Assembly: GCA_944989445.1 (NCBI GenBank) | Contig: CALYLW010000127.1 | Location: forward strand, 414,535 to 478,534 | Reading direction: 5' to 3' | Length of the DNA: 64,000 nt | Source of the DNA: Ampullaceana balthica | Lineage: Eukaryota; Mollusca; Gastropoda; Lymnaeidae | Part shown: positions 24,901-37,542 of the stretch, one piece after another | Layout of the letters: each line of letters opens with the position of its first letter | Numbering within the stretch: the first letter of the stretch is position 1 | Program-made: the position numbers and the translations under genes | Notes under the pieces: model-generated | What the model was told of the DNA's origin: nothing | Database searches by the model: none | What the model saw: only the letters and a program-made list of their open reading frames with translations

Positions 24901-27900
24901 TGTTGTTGTTGTTGTTGTCCACATGCCTTGCCCTGCGACGACAATGTCCTTCATGTTGTTGTTGCTTTGTTGTTGTTGCTGTTGTTGTTGTAGTTGTTGT
25001 TTTGTTGTTGTTGCTTTGTTTTTGTTGTAGTTGTTGATTTGTTGTTGTTGTTTTTGTTGTTTTGTTTCTCCTGCGACGTCAATGTCCTTCATGTTGTTGT
25101 TGCTTTGTTGTTGTTGCTGTTGTTGTTGTAGTTTTTGTTTTGTTGTTGTTGCTTTGTTGTTGTTGTTGTTTTGTTGTTGTTTTGTTTTGTTGTTGTTGTT
25201 TTGTTTTTGTTGTTTTGTTGTTTTTTTTTGTTGTTGTTGGTTGTTGTTTTGTTGTTGTTTTTGTTGTTGTTTTTGTTGCTGCTGTTATTGTTAAACCCAG
25301 GATAAGCCGGGTACTTGCCCCTAGTTTATATATATAGGACACTATTCTCTGACTTTATAATGGTATTTAAATAGTGGCATGAATTACTTTGAGAAACATT
25401 GATGTACGAGACCGAGTTTAATACATTACACATATTTTAATGGTTTTCTATAACTAGATTATATTTAAAAAGGGAATTAGTGGTCCATCACCGGAAAATT
25501 TTAAGTTTCTGCTTTCATATTAAGTTTAAGTGTTATCGTGTTATTGCATAAATGTGAATAAGTCGCATATTCAAATGTGTGAGTTATAAAAGTAATAAAT
25601 TACGTTCGTAATTTATACGTGTAATGTAGATCTATTACTTTTATAACTCACAAATTTAATATGTGACTTATTCACATAATAATATTTTAATTTTAAGGTA
25701 GAACCAACACAAAATTTCGAATAAGTCATGCAATTTATTTCCTATTAACAGTTATTTAGTTTTTAATCATCATTTACTTGAACTTTCACTAGGATTACCG
25801 TTGGACATATTATTTTATTATGTGCGTTTTTATCTGTCGAAATTGACTTCGGGTAAAGGAAGAAGCTGAAAACGATTTATTTAATAGTCTACTTTTTGCT
25901 AAGGGACCGTACATAAAGTACGTCACGCTCCAGAGGGGGGAGGGGGTGTAAGCAAGTGTGACAGTGTGTGACAGGGGGAGGGGGTCTGGCCATGTGTGAG
26001 GTCAAGGCGTTTTATATTAAATGTTGATTATTTTGTTACTAAAAAACAAAATTTATATTTATTCGAAAGTGACGTACTTTAGGGGGGGGGGCCGAGATGT
26101 GTGACAGTTTGTGACAGGGGGGAGGGGGGGGAGTTAAAAATGGTCAAAAATAGCGTGACGTACTTTATGGACGGCCCCTAAGGGTATGCGATTTATTAGC
26201 TATTTATTTTTTGCGAATTAGGTCAATCTGATCATATAAATAACGGATGATGACCATTTGTTGAACTACTTACTGCAGCATAAGAAGATATCCGTGGAGT
26301 TGGGAAAAGTTGTATTCCAACAATCCAAGGTTTCATTTCTTATAACTGGGGACATTGAAAATATGCGGAAATGTAAACATGTTATTACATCTTAAAACAT
26401 TTTTTAAAACATGTTTTTATACACAAAATTATAGGCAAACCAATCTTCACTAGTTTGCTACTTACTTCGTCGAAGCTTGTTGTGCGCATCATTTCATGGC
26501 TTGAAGTTCTATTATGTTGGGATTAAGGTTCTTTGTCGTTAAGATTCTCATTATTGAGTGCAAGAGTCCATCAACGAGATAACTCCCCCGGGAAGTTTAG
26601 CTAATCTTCATCACAGAAAACTGCTTCTAAGGCAGTTATGTGCTAATAAACATGCTTAACGTTCGAGCAACATGCATAAGAAACTGGGGCATCTCTTCAA
26701 GAATGAAACCAGTAAATTGAAGTCGCCACAGTGTAGTACTTTACATTGAAGTACCCCCAGTGTAGTACTTTACATTGAAGTACCCCCAGTGTATTACTTT
26801 ACATTGAAGTCCCCACAGTGTATTACTTTACATTGAAGTCCCCACAATGTATTACTTTACATTGAAGTCCCCCCAGTGTAGTACTTTACATTGAAGTCCC
26901 CACAGTGTAGTACTTTACATTGAAGTCCCCACAGTGTAGTACTTTACATTGAAGTCCCCCAGTGTAGTACTTTACATTGAAGTCCCCACAGTGTAGTACT
27001 TTACATTGAAGTCCCCACAGTGTAGCACTTTACATTGAAGTCCCCCCAGTGTAGTACTTTACAGTGAAGTCCCCACAGTGTAGTACTTTACATTGAAGTC
27101 CCCACAGTGTAGCACTTTACATTGAAGTCCCCACAGTGTAGCACTTTACAGTGAAGTCCCCACAGTGTAGCACTTTACATTGAAGTCCCCCCAGTGTAGC
27201 ACTTTACAGTGAAGTCCCCACAGTGTAGTACTTTACATTGAAGTCCCCACAGTGTAGCACTTTACATTGAAGTCCCCACAGTGTAGCACTTTACATTGAA
27301 GTGCCCCACAGTGTAGTACTATACATTGAAGTCCCCACAGTGTAGCACTTTACATTGAAGTCCCCCCAGTGTAGTACTTTACATTGAAGTCCCCACAGTG
27401 TAGTACTTTACATTGAAGTCCCCAGAGTGTAGTACTTTACAGTGAAGTCCCCACAGTGTAGTACTTTACATTGAAGTCCCCACAGTGTAGTACTTTACAT
27501 TGAAGTCCCCACAGTGTAGTACTTTACATTGAAGTCCCCACAGTGTAGTACTTTACATTGAAGTCCCCACAGTGTAGTACTTTACATTGAAGTCCCCACA
27601 GTGTAGTACTTTACATTGAAGTCCCCACAGTGTAGTACTTTACATTGAAGTCCCCACAGTGTAGTACTTTACATTGAAGTCCCCACAGTGTAGTACTTTA
27701 CATTGAAGTCCCCACAGTGTAGTACTTTACATTGAAGTCCCCCCAGTGTAGTACTTTACATTGAAGTCCCCACAGTGTAGTACTTTACATTGAAGTCCCC
27801 CCAGTGTAGTACTTTACATTGAAGTCCCCACAGTGTAGTACTTTACATTGAAGTCCCCACAGTGTAGTACTTTACATTGAAGTCCCCACAGTGTAGTACT

Positions 27901-30900
27901 TTACATTGAAGTCCCCACAGTGTAGTACTTTACATTGAAGTCCCCCCAGTGTAGTACTTTACATTGAAGTCCCCACAGTGTAGTACTTTACATTGAAGTC
28001 CCCACAGTGTAGTACTTTACATTGAAGTCCCCACAGTGTAGTACTTTACATTGAAGTCCCCACAGTGTAGTACTTTACATTGAAGTCCCCACAGTGTAGT
28101 ACTTTACATTGAAGTCCCCACAGTGTAGTACTTTACATTGAAGTCCCCACAGTGTAGTACTTTACATTGAAGTCCCCACAGTGTAGTACTTTACATTGAA
28201 GTCCCCACAGTGTAGTACTTTACATTGAAGTCCCCACAGTGTAGTACTTTACATTGAAGTCCCCACAGTGTAGTACTTTACATTTAAGTCCCCACAGTGT
28301 AGCACTTTACATTGAAGTGCCCCACAGTGTAGCACTTTACATTGAAGTGCCCCACAGTGTAGCACTTTACATTGAAGTGCCCCACAGTGTAGCACTTTAC
28401 ATTGAAGTGCCCCACAGTGTAGCACTTTACATTGAAGTGCCCCACAGTGTAGCACTTTACATTGAAGTGCCCCACAGTGTAGCACTTTACATTGAAGTGC
28501 CCCACAGTGTAGTACTTTACATTTAAGTCCCCACAGTGTAGTACTTTACATTTAAGTCCCCACAGTGTAGTACTTTACATTTAAGTCCCCACAGTGTAGT
28601 ACTTTACATTTAAGTCCCCACAGTGTAGTACTTTACATTGAAGTCCCCACAGTGTAGTACTTTACATTGAAGTCCCCACAGTGTAGTACTTTACATTGAA
28701 GTCCCCACAGTGTAGTACTTTACATTGAAGTCCCCACAGTGTAGTACTTTACATTGAAGTCCCCCACAGTGTAGTACTTTACATTGAAGTCCCCACAGTG
28801 TAGTACTTTACATTGAAGTCCCCCACAGTGTAGTACTTTACATTGAAGTCCCCACAGTGTAGTACTTTACATTGAAGTCCCCACAGTGTAGTACTTTACA
28901 TTGAAGTCCCCACAGTGTAGTACTTTACATTGAAGTCCCCACAGTGTAGTACTTTACATTGAAGTCCCCACAGTGTAGTACTTTACATTGAAGTCCCCAC
29001 AGTGTAGTACTTTACATTGAAGTCCCCACAGTGTAGTACTTTACATTGAAGTCCCCACAGTGTAGTACTTTACATTGAAGTCCCCACAGTGTAGTACTTT
29101 ACATTGAAGTCCCCACAGTGTAGTACTTTACATTGAAGTCCCCCACAGTGTAGTACTTTACATTGAAGTCCCCACAGTGTAGTACTTTACATTGAAGTCC
29201 CCACAGTGTAGTACTTTACATTGAAGTCCCCACAGTGTAGTACTTTACATTGAAGTCCCCACAGTGTAGTACTTTACATTGAAGTCCCCACAGTGTAGTA
29301 CTTTACATTGAAGTCCCCACAGTGTAGTACTTTACATTGAAGTCCCCACAGTGTAGTACTTTACATTGAAGTCCCCACAGTGTAGTACTTTACATTTAAG
29401 TCCCCACAGTGTAGCACTTTACATTGAAGTGCCCCACAGTGTAGCACTTTACATTGAAGTGCCCCACAGTGTAGCACTTTACATTGAAGTGCCCCACAGT
29501 GTAGCACTTTACATTGAAGTGCCCCACAGTGTAGTACTTTACATTTAAGTCCCCACAGTGTAGTACTTTACATTTAAGTCCCCACAGTGTAGTACTTTAC
29601 ATTGAAGTCCCCACAATGTAGTACTTTACATTTAAGTCCCCACAGTGTAGTACTTTACATTGAAGTCCCCACAGTGTAGTACTTTACATTTAAGTCCCCA
29701 CAGTGTAGTACTTTACATTGAAGTCCCCACAGTGTAGTACTTTACATTGAAGTCCCCACAGTGTAGTACTTTACATTGAAGTCCCCACAGTGTAGTACTT
29801 TACATTGAAGTCCCCACAGTGTAGCACTTTACATTGAAGTCCCCACAGTGTAGTACTTTACATTGAAGTCCCCACAGTGTAGTACTTTACATTGAAGTCC
29901 CCACAGTGTAGTACTTTACATTGAAGTCCCCACAGTGTAGCACTTTACATTGAAGTCCCCACAGTGTAGTACTTTACATTTAAGTCCCCACAGTGTAGTA
30001 CTTTACATTTAAGTCCCCACAGTGTAGTACTTTACATTGAAGTCCCCACAGTGTAGTACTTTACATTGAAGTCCCCCCAGTGTAGTACTTTACATTGAAG
30101 TCCCCACAGTGTAGAACTTTACATTGAATTCCCCACAGTGTAGTACTTTACATTTAAGTCCCCACAGTGTAGTACTTTACATTGAAGTCCCCACAGTGTA
30201 GCACTTTACATTGAAGTCCCCACAGTGTAGTACTTTACATTGAAGTCCCCACTGTGTAGTACTTTACATTTAAGTCCCCACAGTGTAGTACTTTACATTG
30301 AAGTCCCCACAGTGTAGCACTTTACATTGAAGTCCCCACAGTGTAGTACTTTACATTGAAGTCCCCACAGTGTAGTACTTTACATTTAAGTCCCCACAGT
30401 GTAGTACTTTACATTGAAGTCCCCACAGTGTAGCACTTTACATTGAAGTCCCCACAGTGTAGCACTTTACATTGAAGTCCCCACAGTGTAGCACTTTACA
30501 TTTAAGTCCCCACAGTGTAGCACTTTACATTGAAGTCCCCACAGTGTAGCACTTTACATTGAAGTCCCCACAGTGTAGCACTTTACATTGAAGTACCCCC
30601 AGTGTAGCACTTTACATTGAAGTCCCCACAGTGTAGCACTTTACATTGAAGTCCCCACAGTGTAGTACTTTACATTTAAGTCCCCACAGTGTAGTACTTT
30701 ACATTGAAGTCCCCACAGTGTAGCACTTTACATTGAAGTCCCCACAGTGTAGTACTTTACATTGAAGTCCCCACAGTGTAGTACTTTACATTTAAGTCCC
30801 CACAGTGTAGCACTTTACATTGAAGTCCCCACAGTGTAGTACTTTACATTGAAGTCCCCACAGTGTAGTACTTTACATTTAAGTCCCCACAGTGTAGTAC

Positions 30901-33900
30901 TTTACATTGAAGTCCCCACAGTGTAGCACTTTACATTGAAGTCCCCACAGTGTAGCACTTTACATTGAAGTCCCCACAGTGTAGCACTTTACATTGAAGT
31001 CCCCACAGTGTAGCACTTTACATTGAAGTCCCCACAGTGTAGCACTTTACATTGAAGTCCCCACAGTGTAGCACTTTACATTGAAGTCCCCACAGTGTAG
31101 CACTTTACATTGAAGTCCCCACAGTGTAGTACTTTACATTTAGAGTCTCATTCAGCGTGAAGTAAACTTTTTTTTTCAGCAAACGCTTGCATTTGGGAAA
31201 CACAATAGCGTTGATTGTGTTTAACAACCCTTTGCAACCATAAAAGATTAAGTGGGTTTGCTGCACCTGTAAATCCCATAGGCGATAATTTACTTGATAT
31301 GTCTTCACTGCTACATGCATATCAGTGATCAAGTGCTTCCGTTACGTGATTTGCTGGTTCAAGTCAATGGAATGGATGCTTAAGTCAGGCAGAAGCGCTA
31401 AGTCACATGTCTTCATTTAAAAACGGAGTTTTTTCTCTAAATTGTCACGATTGACATATCTCCTCCATCAACTGGAAAATTCTAGCGATAACTTTTTCTC
31501 GACTTAGCAACCATTCCTCTGTATTAAAAGAGGTGAAACAGAAAATTCTTACTCTGTTTCCTGGACGAAAAAAAAATAATTACGGTGGTTTCAAACTCGG
31601 CTCTGATGAAGTAGAAGCTTTGCATTACAGTGTGGCTCATGTCACATTACAGTGTGGCTCATCTCACATTGTTTGCATTACAGTGTGGCTCATGTCACAT
31701 TACAGAGTGGCTCATGTCACATTGTTTGCATTACAGTGTGGCTCATGTCACATTACAATTTGGCTCATGTCACATTGTTTGCAGTTCAGTGTGGCTCATG
31801 TAACATTGTTTGCATTACAGTTTGGCTCATGTCACATTACAGTGTGGCTCATGTCACATTACAGTGTGGCTCATGTCACATTACAGTGTGGCTCATGTCA
31901 CATTGTTTGCATTACAATGTGGCTCATGTCACATTGTTTGCATTACAATGTGGCTCATGTAACATTTTTTGTATTACAGTTTGGCTCATGTCACATTACA
32001 GTGTGGCTCATGTCACATTACAGTGTGGCTCATGTCACATTACAATGTGGCTCATGTCACATTGTTTGCATTACAATGTGGCTCATGTCACATTACAGTG
32101 TGGCTCATGTCACATTGTTTGCATTACAGTGTGGCTCGTGTCACATTTTTTGCATTACAATGTGGCTCATGTCACATTTTTTGCATTACAGTGTGGCTCA
32201 TGTCACACTGTTTGCATTACAGTGTGGCTCATGTCACATTGTTTGCATTACAGTGCCCATGTCACACTGTTTGCATTACATTGCTCATGTCATTTCTTTG
32301 CATGACAGTAGTGCTCATTTGACATTGTTTGCATTACAGTGTAGCTCGTCACATTGTTTGCATTACTGTGCTCATGTCACATTGTTTGCATTACAGTGCC
32401 CATGTCACATTGTTTGCATTACAGTACTCATGTCATTTCTTTGCATGGCAGTATTGCTAATGTGACATTGTTTGTTGAGGACTTCACCTCAAGGTAGTTC
32501 ACCTGCATATATTATTTGTTCTTCCTAAATTGCCCACTTTGTTTGACTCGAGATCGAAGATCCTCCATCAGAGTAAGCTCAAAAAGTTTATTGTTTGTTT
32601 TGTTAATGCAGGTTCATGTTGATGAAACTTATAATTTATCAATAATGACTTTTCCTGCATTGATTTCATGTGTAACATTCAAAATGGAGATAACGATGGA
32701 GAGCTGTGCAGTGCCAAAGTTTTACCTTTCTTCAATCAGCAGTGTCTTCACGGAATGGGCTATCTCACAAACCCGATGAACATATGTATTTCTGCTTAGA
32801 CTTTATTTTTTTGTCTGGAAAAATAAAGCCCCACACTTTCATCATTCAGAAACTCTCCACATGTAAAAATGCTCGGCCTCATATCGCGGCCTACTCCGCC
32901 ACAATAACACTTGCGTTCACAACAGCCTTAGTTTGAGGGTTTTGCTTTGTTGAAAACATATTTTCAGTTATGCAAGATGGCTCTACAATTACGATTCTTC
33001 TCCGTTTTGTAATGCTTCGTTTGTATTCATCATTTTTAACGTGTCTTGATGTTTAGTCTAGAAACGTTTATTCACAAGGGCGTAGCGTGGGTGGGGCTGG
33101 GATGATGATTGTGGACGCGAAATTGTGAACTGTCGTGATGATTCGGAGGTAGGGACTGATATCAGTATACAAGACATACGTTAGTCACCTTGCTCACTGC
33201 TAAGCCCACAGTGTTCTTAAATTGTATTCCTTATTTACAGCTACATTGTCTCCAAAAAAAATACACACCGCCAATATATGTAAATATATTTTTTACGTCT
33301 AAGCTTTTAAAGGCCCCGTTTTAATAATCTGTTTTCATTTTTGCTCTTTTGAAATTAGGTCTTCTTTCTTTTATTTTCATTATATACCTGCCGACAGCTT
33401 CTTTATTTATTTCACGTTAGTCGTAGAAGCTACTTAATGTTGCTAGGTCACAATAACAACAAACATCAACTAAATACATACCTTTTTTAAAAATAAATTG
33501 TATTTATTTATTTATTTATTAAGCTTATTCCCATTGAAGTGAGAACACTCTCTCGGTATCTAACATTTGGCCAGACTAATAAATGGAGAATTGGATTTGC
33601 GAAAAATATCAAAGGCCATTAAAATGTTTGAAATTTACTCTCGGAATTTAGATGTCTCAGGCCTGAATACTTGTACTCTGGAATGGACATGCCAAACGGG
33701 CCTCAAGTTTGACACATGTTATTATGTTATCTACATTTTCTGTTCCGTGTAAGGGGTTTATTAGGTTGTATTGTTTATTCCGAATTCCGTGTATATAGTC
33801 TACTCAGTTACTGTTTTTTTTTAAATTTTACAATTAATTTTTCCGTAGCGTTTTTATTTAATGTTAAAATCATAATGATTACATTTAATTTACAAGGGCC

Positions 33901-36900
33901 GTGGCATTACTTTTATGGGCCTCTTTTGATACATCGTTTGGTATTTTATTTAAAAAAAACTTATTGCATGATGAAATCATACAGCATCATGATGCGCTGC
34001 GGCACTCTAAAGCTATTTTTTATTTTTTGCTGTTTTTTTTTCTTCTGAGGTGCAAGCACATCAGACCAAATGACTGGGTACGACTTCAAGATATTCTTAG
34101 CTCTAATAATTGCACTAGATCAAACAAACTATTGGACCTAAAACCTCTGTAAACACCAACATCCAGTACAGGCACGAGACACCAAGCTAAAGAATAGTTT
34201 TATAGATTTTGCAGAGACTACAAAATGTTCACGTTACCAACTTCTTCCTGTAAATTTACATATTTTATTTCTAGGAGTGTGAGAAGTAATCTGCCGTTAG
34301 ATCGCATTGAAGAGTGACCCAAGTGTTAACTCGAAAATTGACTGTGTTTTACATAGTTCTTCAACCCTTAACAAATCCATCACACCAATTGATTACTCCG
34401 TATTTAGCAGTGTTGTCAAATGTTTCTATCACCCAGTCATAGTAAGTCATTATGCACAACCAAAATGCAGTGCCGAAGTGTCCGAGCTGCCTCACATTGA
34501 TTGCATGTAGCTCTAAGAAGGTTGATTCAAGTCAAGGCCGAGAGAACTTATTTTCGTATCCCCATAAACTTTAATGCTATGAATGAGGAGACATTAACTG
34601 TAGGAATTTTTAGTCTTCCTTTACAGACTTTCTTTTGACTTGCAAATCTAAGACAAAAAATAAGTTATTACGAATAAGTTATTTTTAAAGACTACTTTAA
34701 GTAAAACGATTTTATATATTAATAATATTTAAAAAAACGTTGAAATTAAAATATGTTAAAATGAAATATTCTTTTCATTCACAGCAGTACATTATTACAT
34801 TAGCCAAAAAGTGTCACAGCTTGTGTAACTAGATATCATTAGAAATCTACCATGTCGGTGGAGTTCAAATCAGCACTGTAACCAGCTCTCTAAATCACAT
34901 ATCATTTATAGCTCATCTTCTGTCAATAACACGGTGGACATATTTACAGCCCCATCCCGTTTATTTCCAACAAAATAATATAAAAAAAACACTTGTTAAC
35001 ATGCTGGCTAGTCTACTGTATCTTTTTCTAGTAAACCCCTGAATAAAATTAAAGTTACGAGTGTGTTTAATGTGTAATAGTAGACTTTGTTTCGTGGAAA
35101 TTTAAATATTGATGTCATAAATATGTGGCGTAATGGGGGGTAAATTAAGTTCGGGAGGTTAAAAAAAACGTTTAGCGGTTGTGCAGCTAGAAGTGCGTGA
35201 GTAGAATTGAGATTCGTAAAAAGTACTTTACGTAAACGTTTGTTCTGTCAATTATGTCAGTAAATGTGGAGTTCTTGACATGACGTGTCATTGGTTAGCT
35301 GATAATATCTCGATTTTTTCCATTGTTTGAGTCAGGAGATGTCCATAATGTAACAGGTGAAACTGTAACCACTTCTGACACCATTAATATAACGGGATGT
35401 GTTTCATGTAACAGGTGTAACTGTAACTGCAACCACTTCTGACACCCTTAATGTCATGGACTGATTTGCAGCGTAATGTGTATCTCCAGTAATTATCTTC
35501 ATCAATAACAATGATTTAATGAGGTGCACAGACAAATAGAAGTGACTGTGAAAATGACAAGTCATCCAATTAAATATCACCTTTCTAATTGCATTAGAAA
35601 TAAAATGGTCCACAGTTGAACATTCTACATAAATAAATGAGTTGCATCATTATGTTTCAATGGGTGACGTACTGTGTTCAATGTGTTCAAAGTATTCTCA
35701 CAGGTAAATATTATTTCGACCCTAAAACACAACTATTTTAATTTCTTTTTCGACAAGCGCTCTCTACTGCAAATATCATTCAGCTCAGATATTCAAAGCT
35801 CCCACTTCCTATTGAGTATATAAATCATTACAATCCTTTTCTAATAATAATTGTATTTATTTAACCTAAGTCATGTAACTAATATTATTGTGCCATTACA
35901 GCAAGTTTCTGGCGTACTTTTAATCAAGGAAATATAAAACTTCCTTTTCAAATCTTTTATATTAACTCGTGGTTTTTGTTTGGTTGATTGTTTGCTTGCT
36001 TGTCGCCAAAATTTTGGATCGATTTTTAACCCACTTCCTCGTAAGCTAGCGAGCTGAAATTTTGCAGGCAGTTTTGTGCCGATGATAAAAACGATGTGTC
36101 AACATTTCAGATCGATCGCATGTACTGTAATTAAATTATTGAATTTTTAGATTATTTTATTTATCTCTATGTATCATGTTATTTTTTTAGATAGAGTGTC
36201 GCGGTGCGTATTATGTTGAACGACCTTTTTATTAATACTTTCCTGTTGCGCGATTTAACGCGTTTTATATTGATAATACTTTTTATAAACATATTCCCGA
36301 TCGGTGCGTATTATATTAAAAAAAATTTACGAGACATAACTAAAGATTTGTATTTTTGGATTGTCTTGCGCTGCGTATTATAATGAGCATTCTTTTAGTT
36401 ATGTCTCGTACATAAAGGATTTATAGGGTTCTTTTTATTTATCCGCCTTGAAAAACATTGTTGTCAGCAATATTTCTTCTATTTTAACGCAATCACTGAG
36501 CATATAAGTGCCCTGTAGCTAAAGCACAAATTGCTCTGTGCAGGAAACCCATTTAATTTTCTTTTAATTTCGTAGCACACGCAATTATTTTTTTGACTCT
36601 GTTAATTCAGTACCACGACAATAAGTTTAAATGATACGGGTACATACATTGAAATCTGATCGTTTCTTAAACGCATTAAAACCGTGTCTCCAATGCCGTC
36701 TCAAGCTGGTGATAGAAAAAAATTTAAATTCTACCGATACGTTGATTGGTGTCAAGTAACAGTTGAGTATGTTTTGACCATGTTTGAAATGCCGTTAAGT
36801 TAAGCAACGAGCGTGGAATTTAAAGTTCAACCTTTGTAAACTAAGTTATTATTTTAACTACATTGTATTTCCTTTCATGAATATTAAATTTGTGTTCAAA

Positions 36901-37502
36901 ATGTATTTTATATTTCGGTTTTTTTTTGTTGGTCTGGCAATATGTAGTGAAGTAATACGTGTGTAATGAAACGGGTGTGTATGTATGTCATGATTCGGGC
37001 GTGTATGTAATGATACGTGTGTAAAAGTAAGTCTGGATAGCGAAGTCGATAGTGTCCCACGTTAAAGCCACGATAAAAATGTTGATGAATGACTATTGCT
37101 AATAAGTCCTCCACTGACCTGGAGAGGGGATGGGCGCCGCCAGATCTACAAAGCCCCGAGAAAGTGCTAGTGGAAACATTAGAACCCCCTACGATCACGA
37201 GGTTATGGGACACACACACAAAAAGTAATTCAGAGAGAAATGCCAGCGGTTTGCAAACTTTAATTTCACGTAACTGTTTAGCGTCTTACAGGTTTTTTAA
37301 AACATTTTTGTTTTCTTCTCCAGATTTTCTTTGTTTGTTGCGATCGCCATTTATGTCCACTAATTTGGTAGAGCGTTTCAGTTCCCTTATTTTATTGCCT
37401 GACTCTCAGTACTCTCAGTGCGAAACATTCTGGCGTGTAAGCTGGAGAAATCTCTTGACCTAACTAAATCTAAGCACTGACCACAAAGCCTGTCAATGAG
37501 AC

Positions 37503-37542
<40 letters not shown>

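Noticed and set aside
22742..25342. Long poly-Gln/Asn and poly-Leu/Val/Cys open frames on both strands
   Set aside because: They are translations of (TTG)n in Helitrons. There is no start context, codon variety or splice signal, and every frame is open.
22357..26244. 17-nt exact repeat CTGATCATATAAATAAC at 22357 and 26228, either side of the Helitrons
   Set aside because: AT-rich and short. It could be chance, and there is no link to element ends.
26455..26620. Extra minus-strand exon candidate with donor GTAAGT near 26470
   Set aside because: The open frame has the wrong phase for exon 2, and other frames contain stops.
28249..29548. Periodic ORFs over the 4.4-kb satellite
   Set aside because: They occur only where the unit is 30 bp and so keeps frame. 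Pure repeat artefact.
26715..31141. CRISPR-like array (29-bp direct repeats)
   Set aside because: Units are contiguous with no unique spacers, and the DNA is eukaryotic with spliced genes.
31533..32465. 310-codon ORF, the longest in the window
   Set aside because: It lies almost wholly in a satellite whose unit lacks stops, and overlapping frames are open as well.
32611..32779. Plus-strand exon-like stretch after a pyrimidine tract and AG
   Set aside because: No donor, no recognised protein similarity and no partner exon on that strand.
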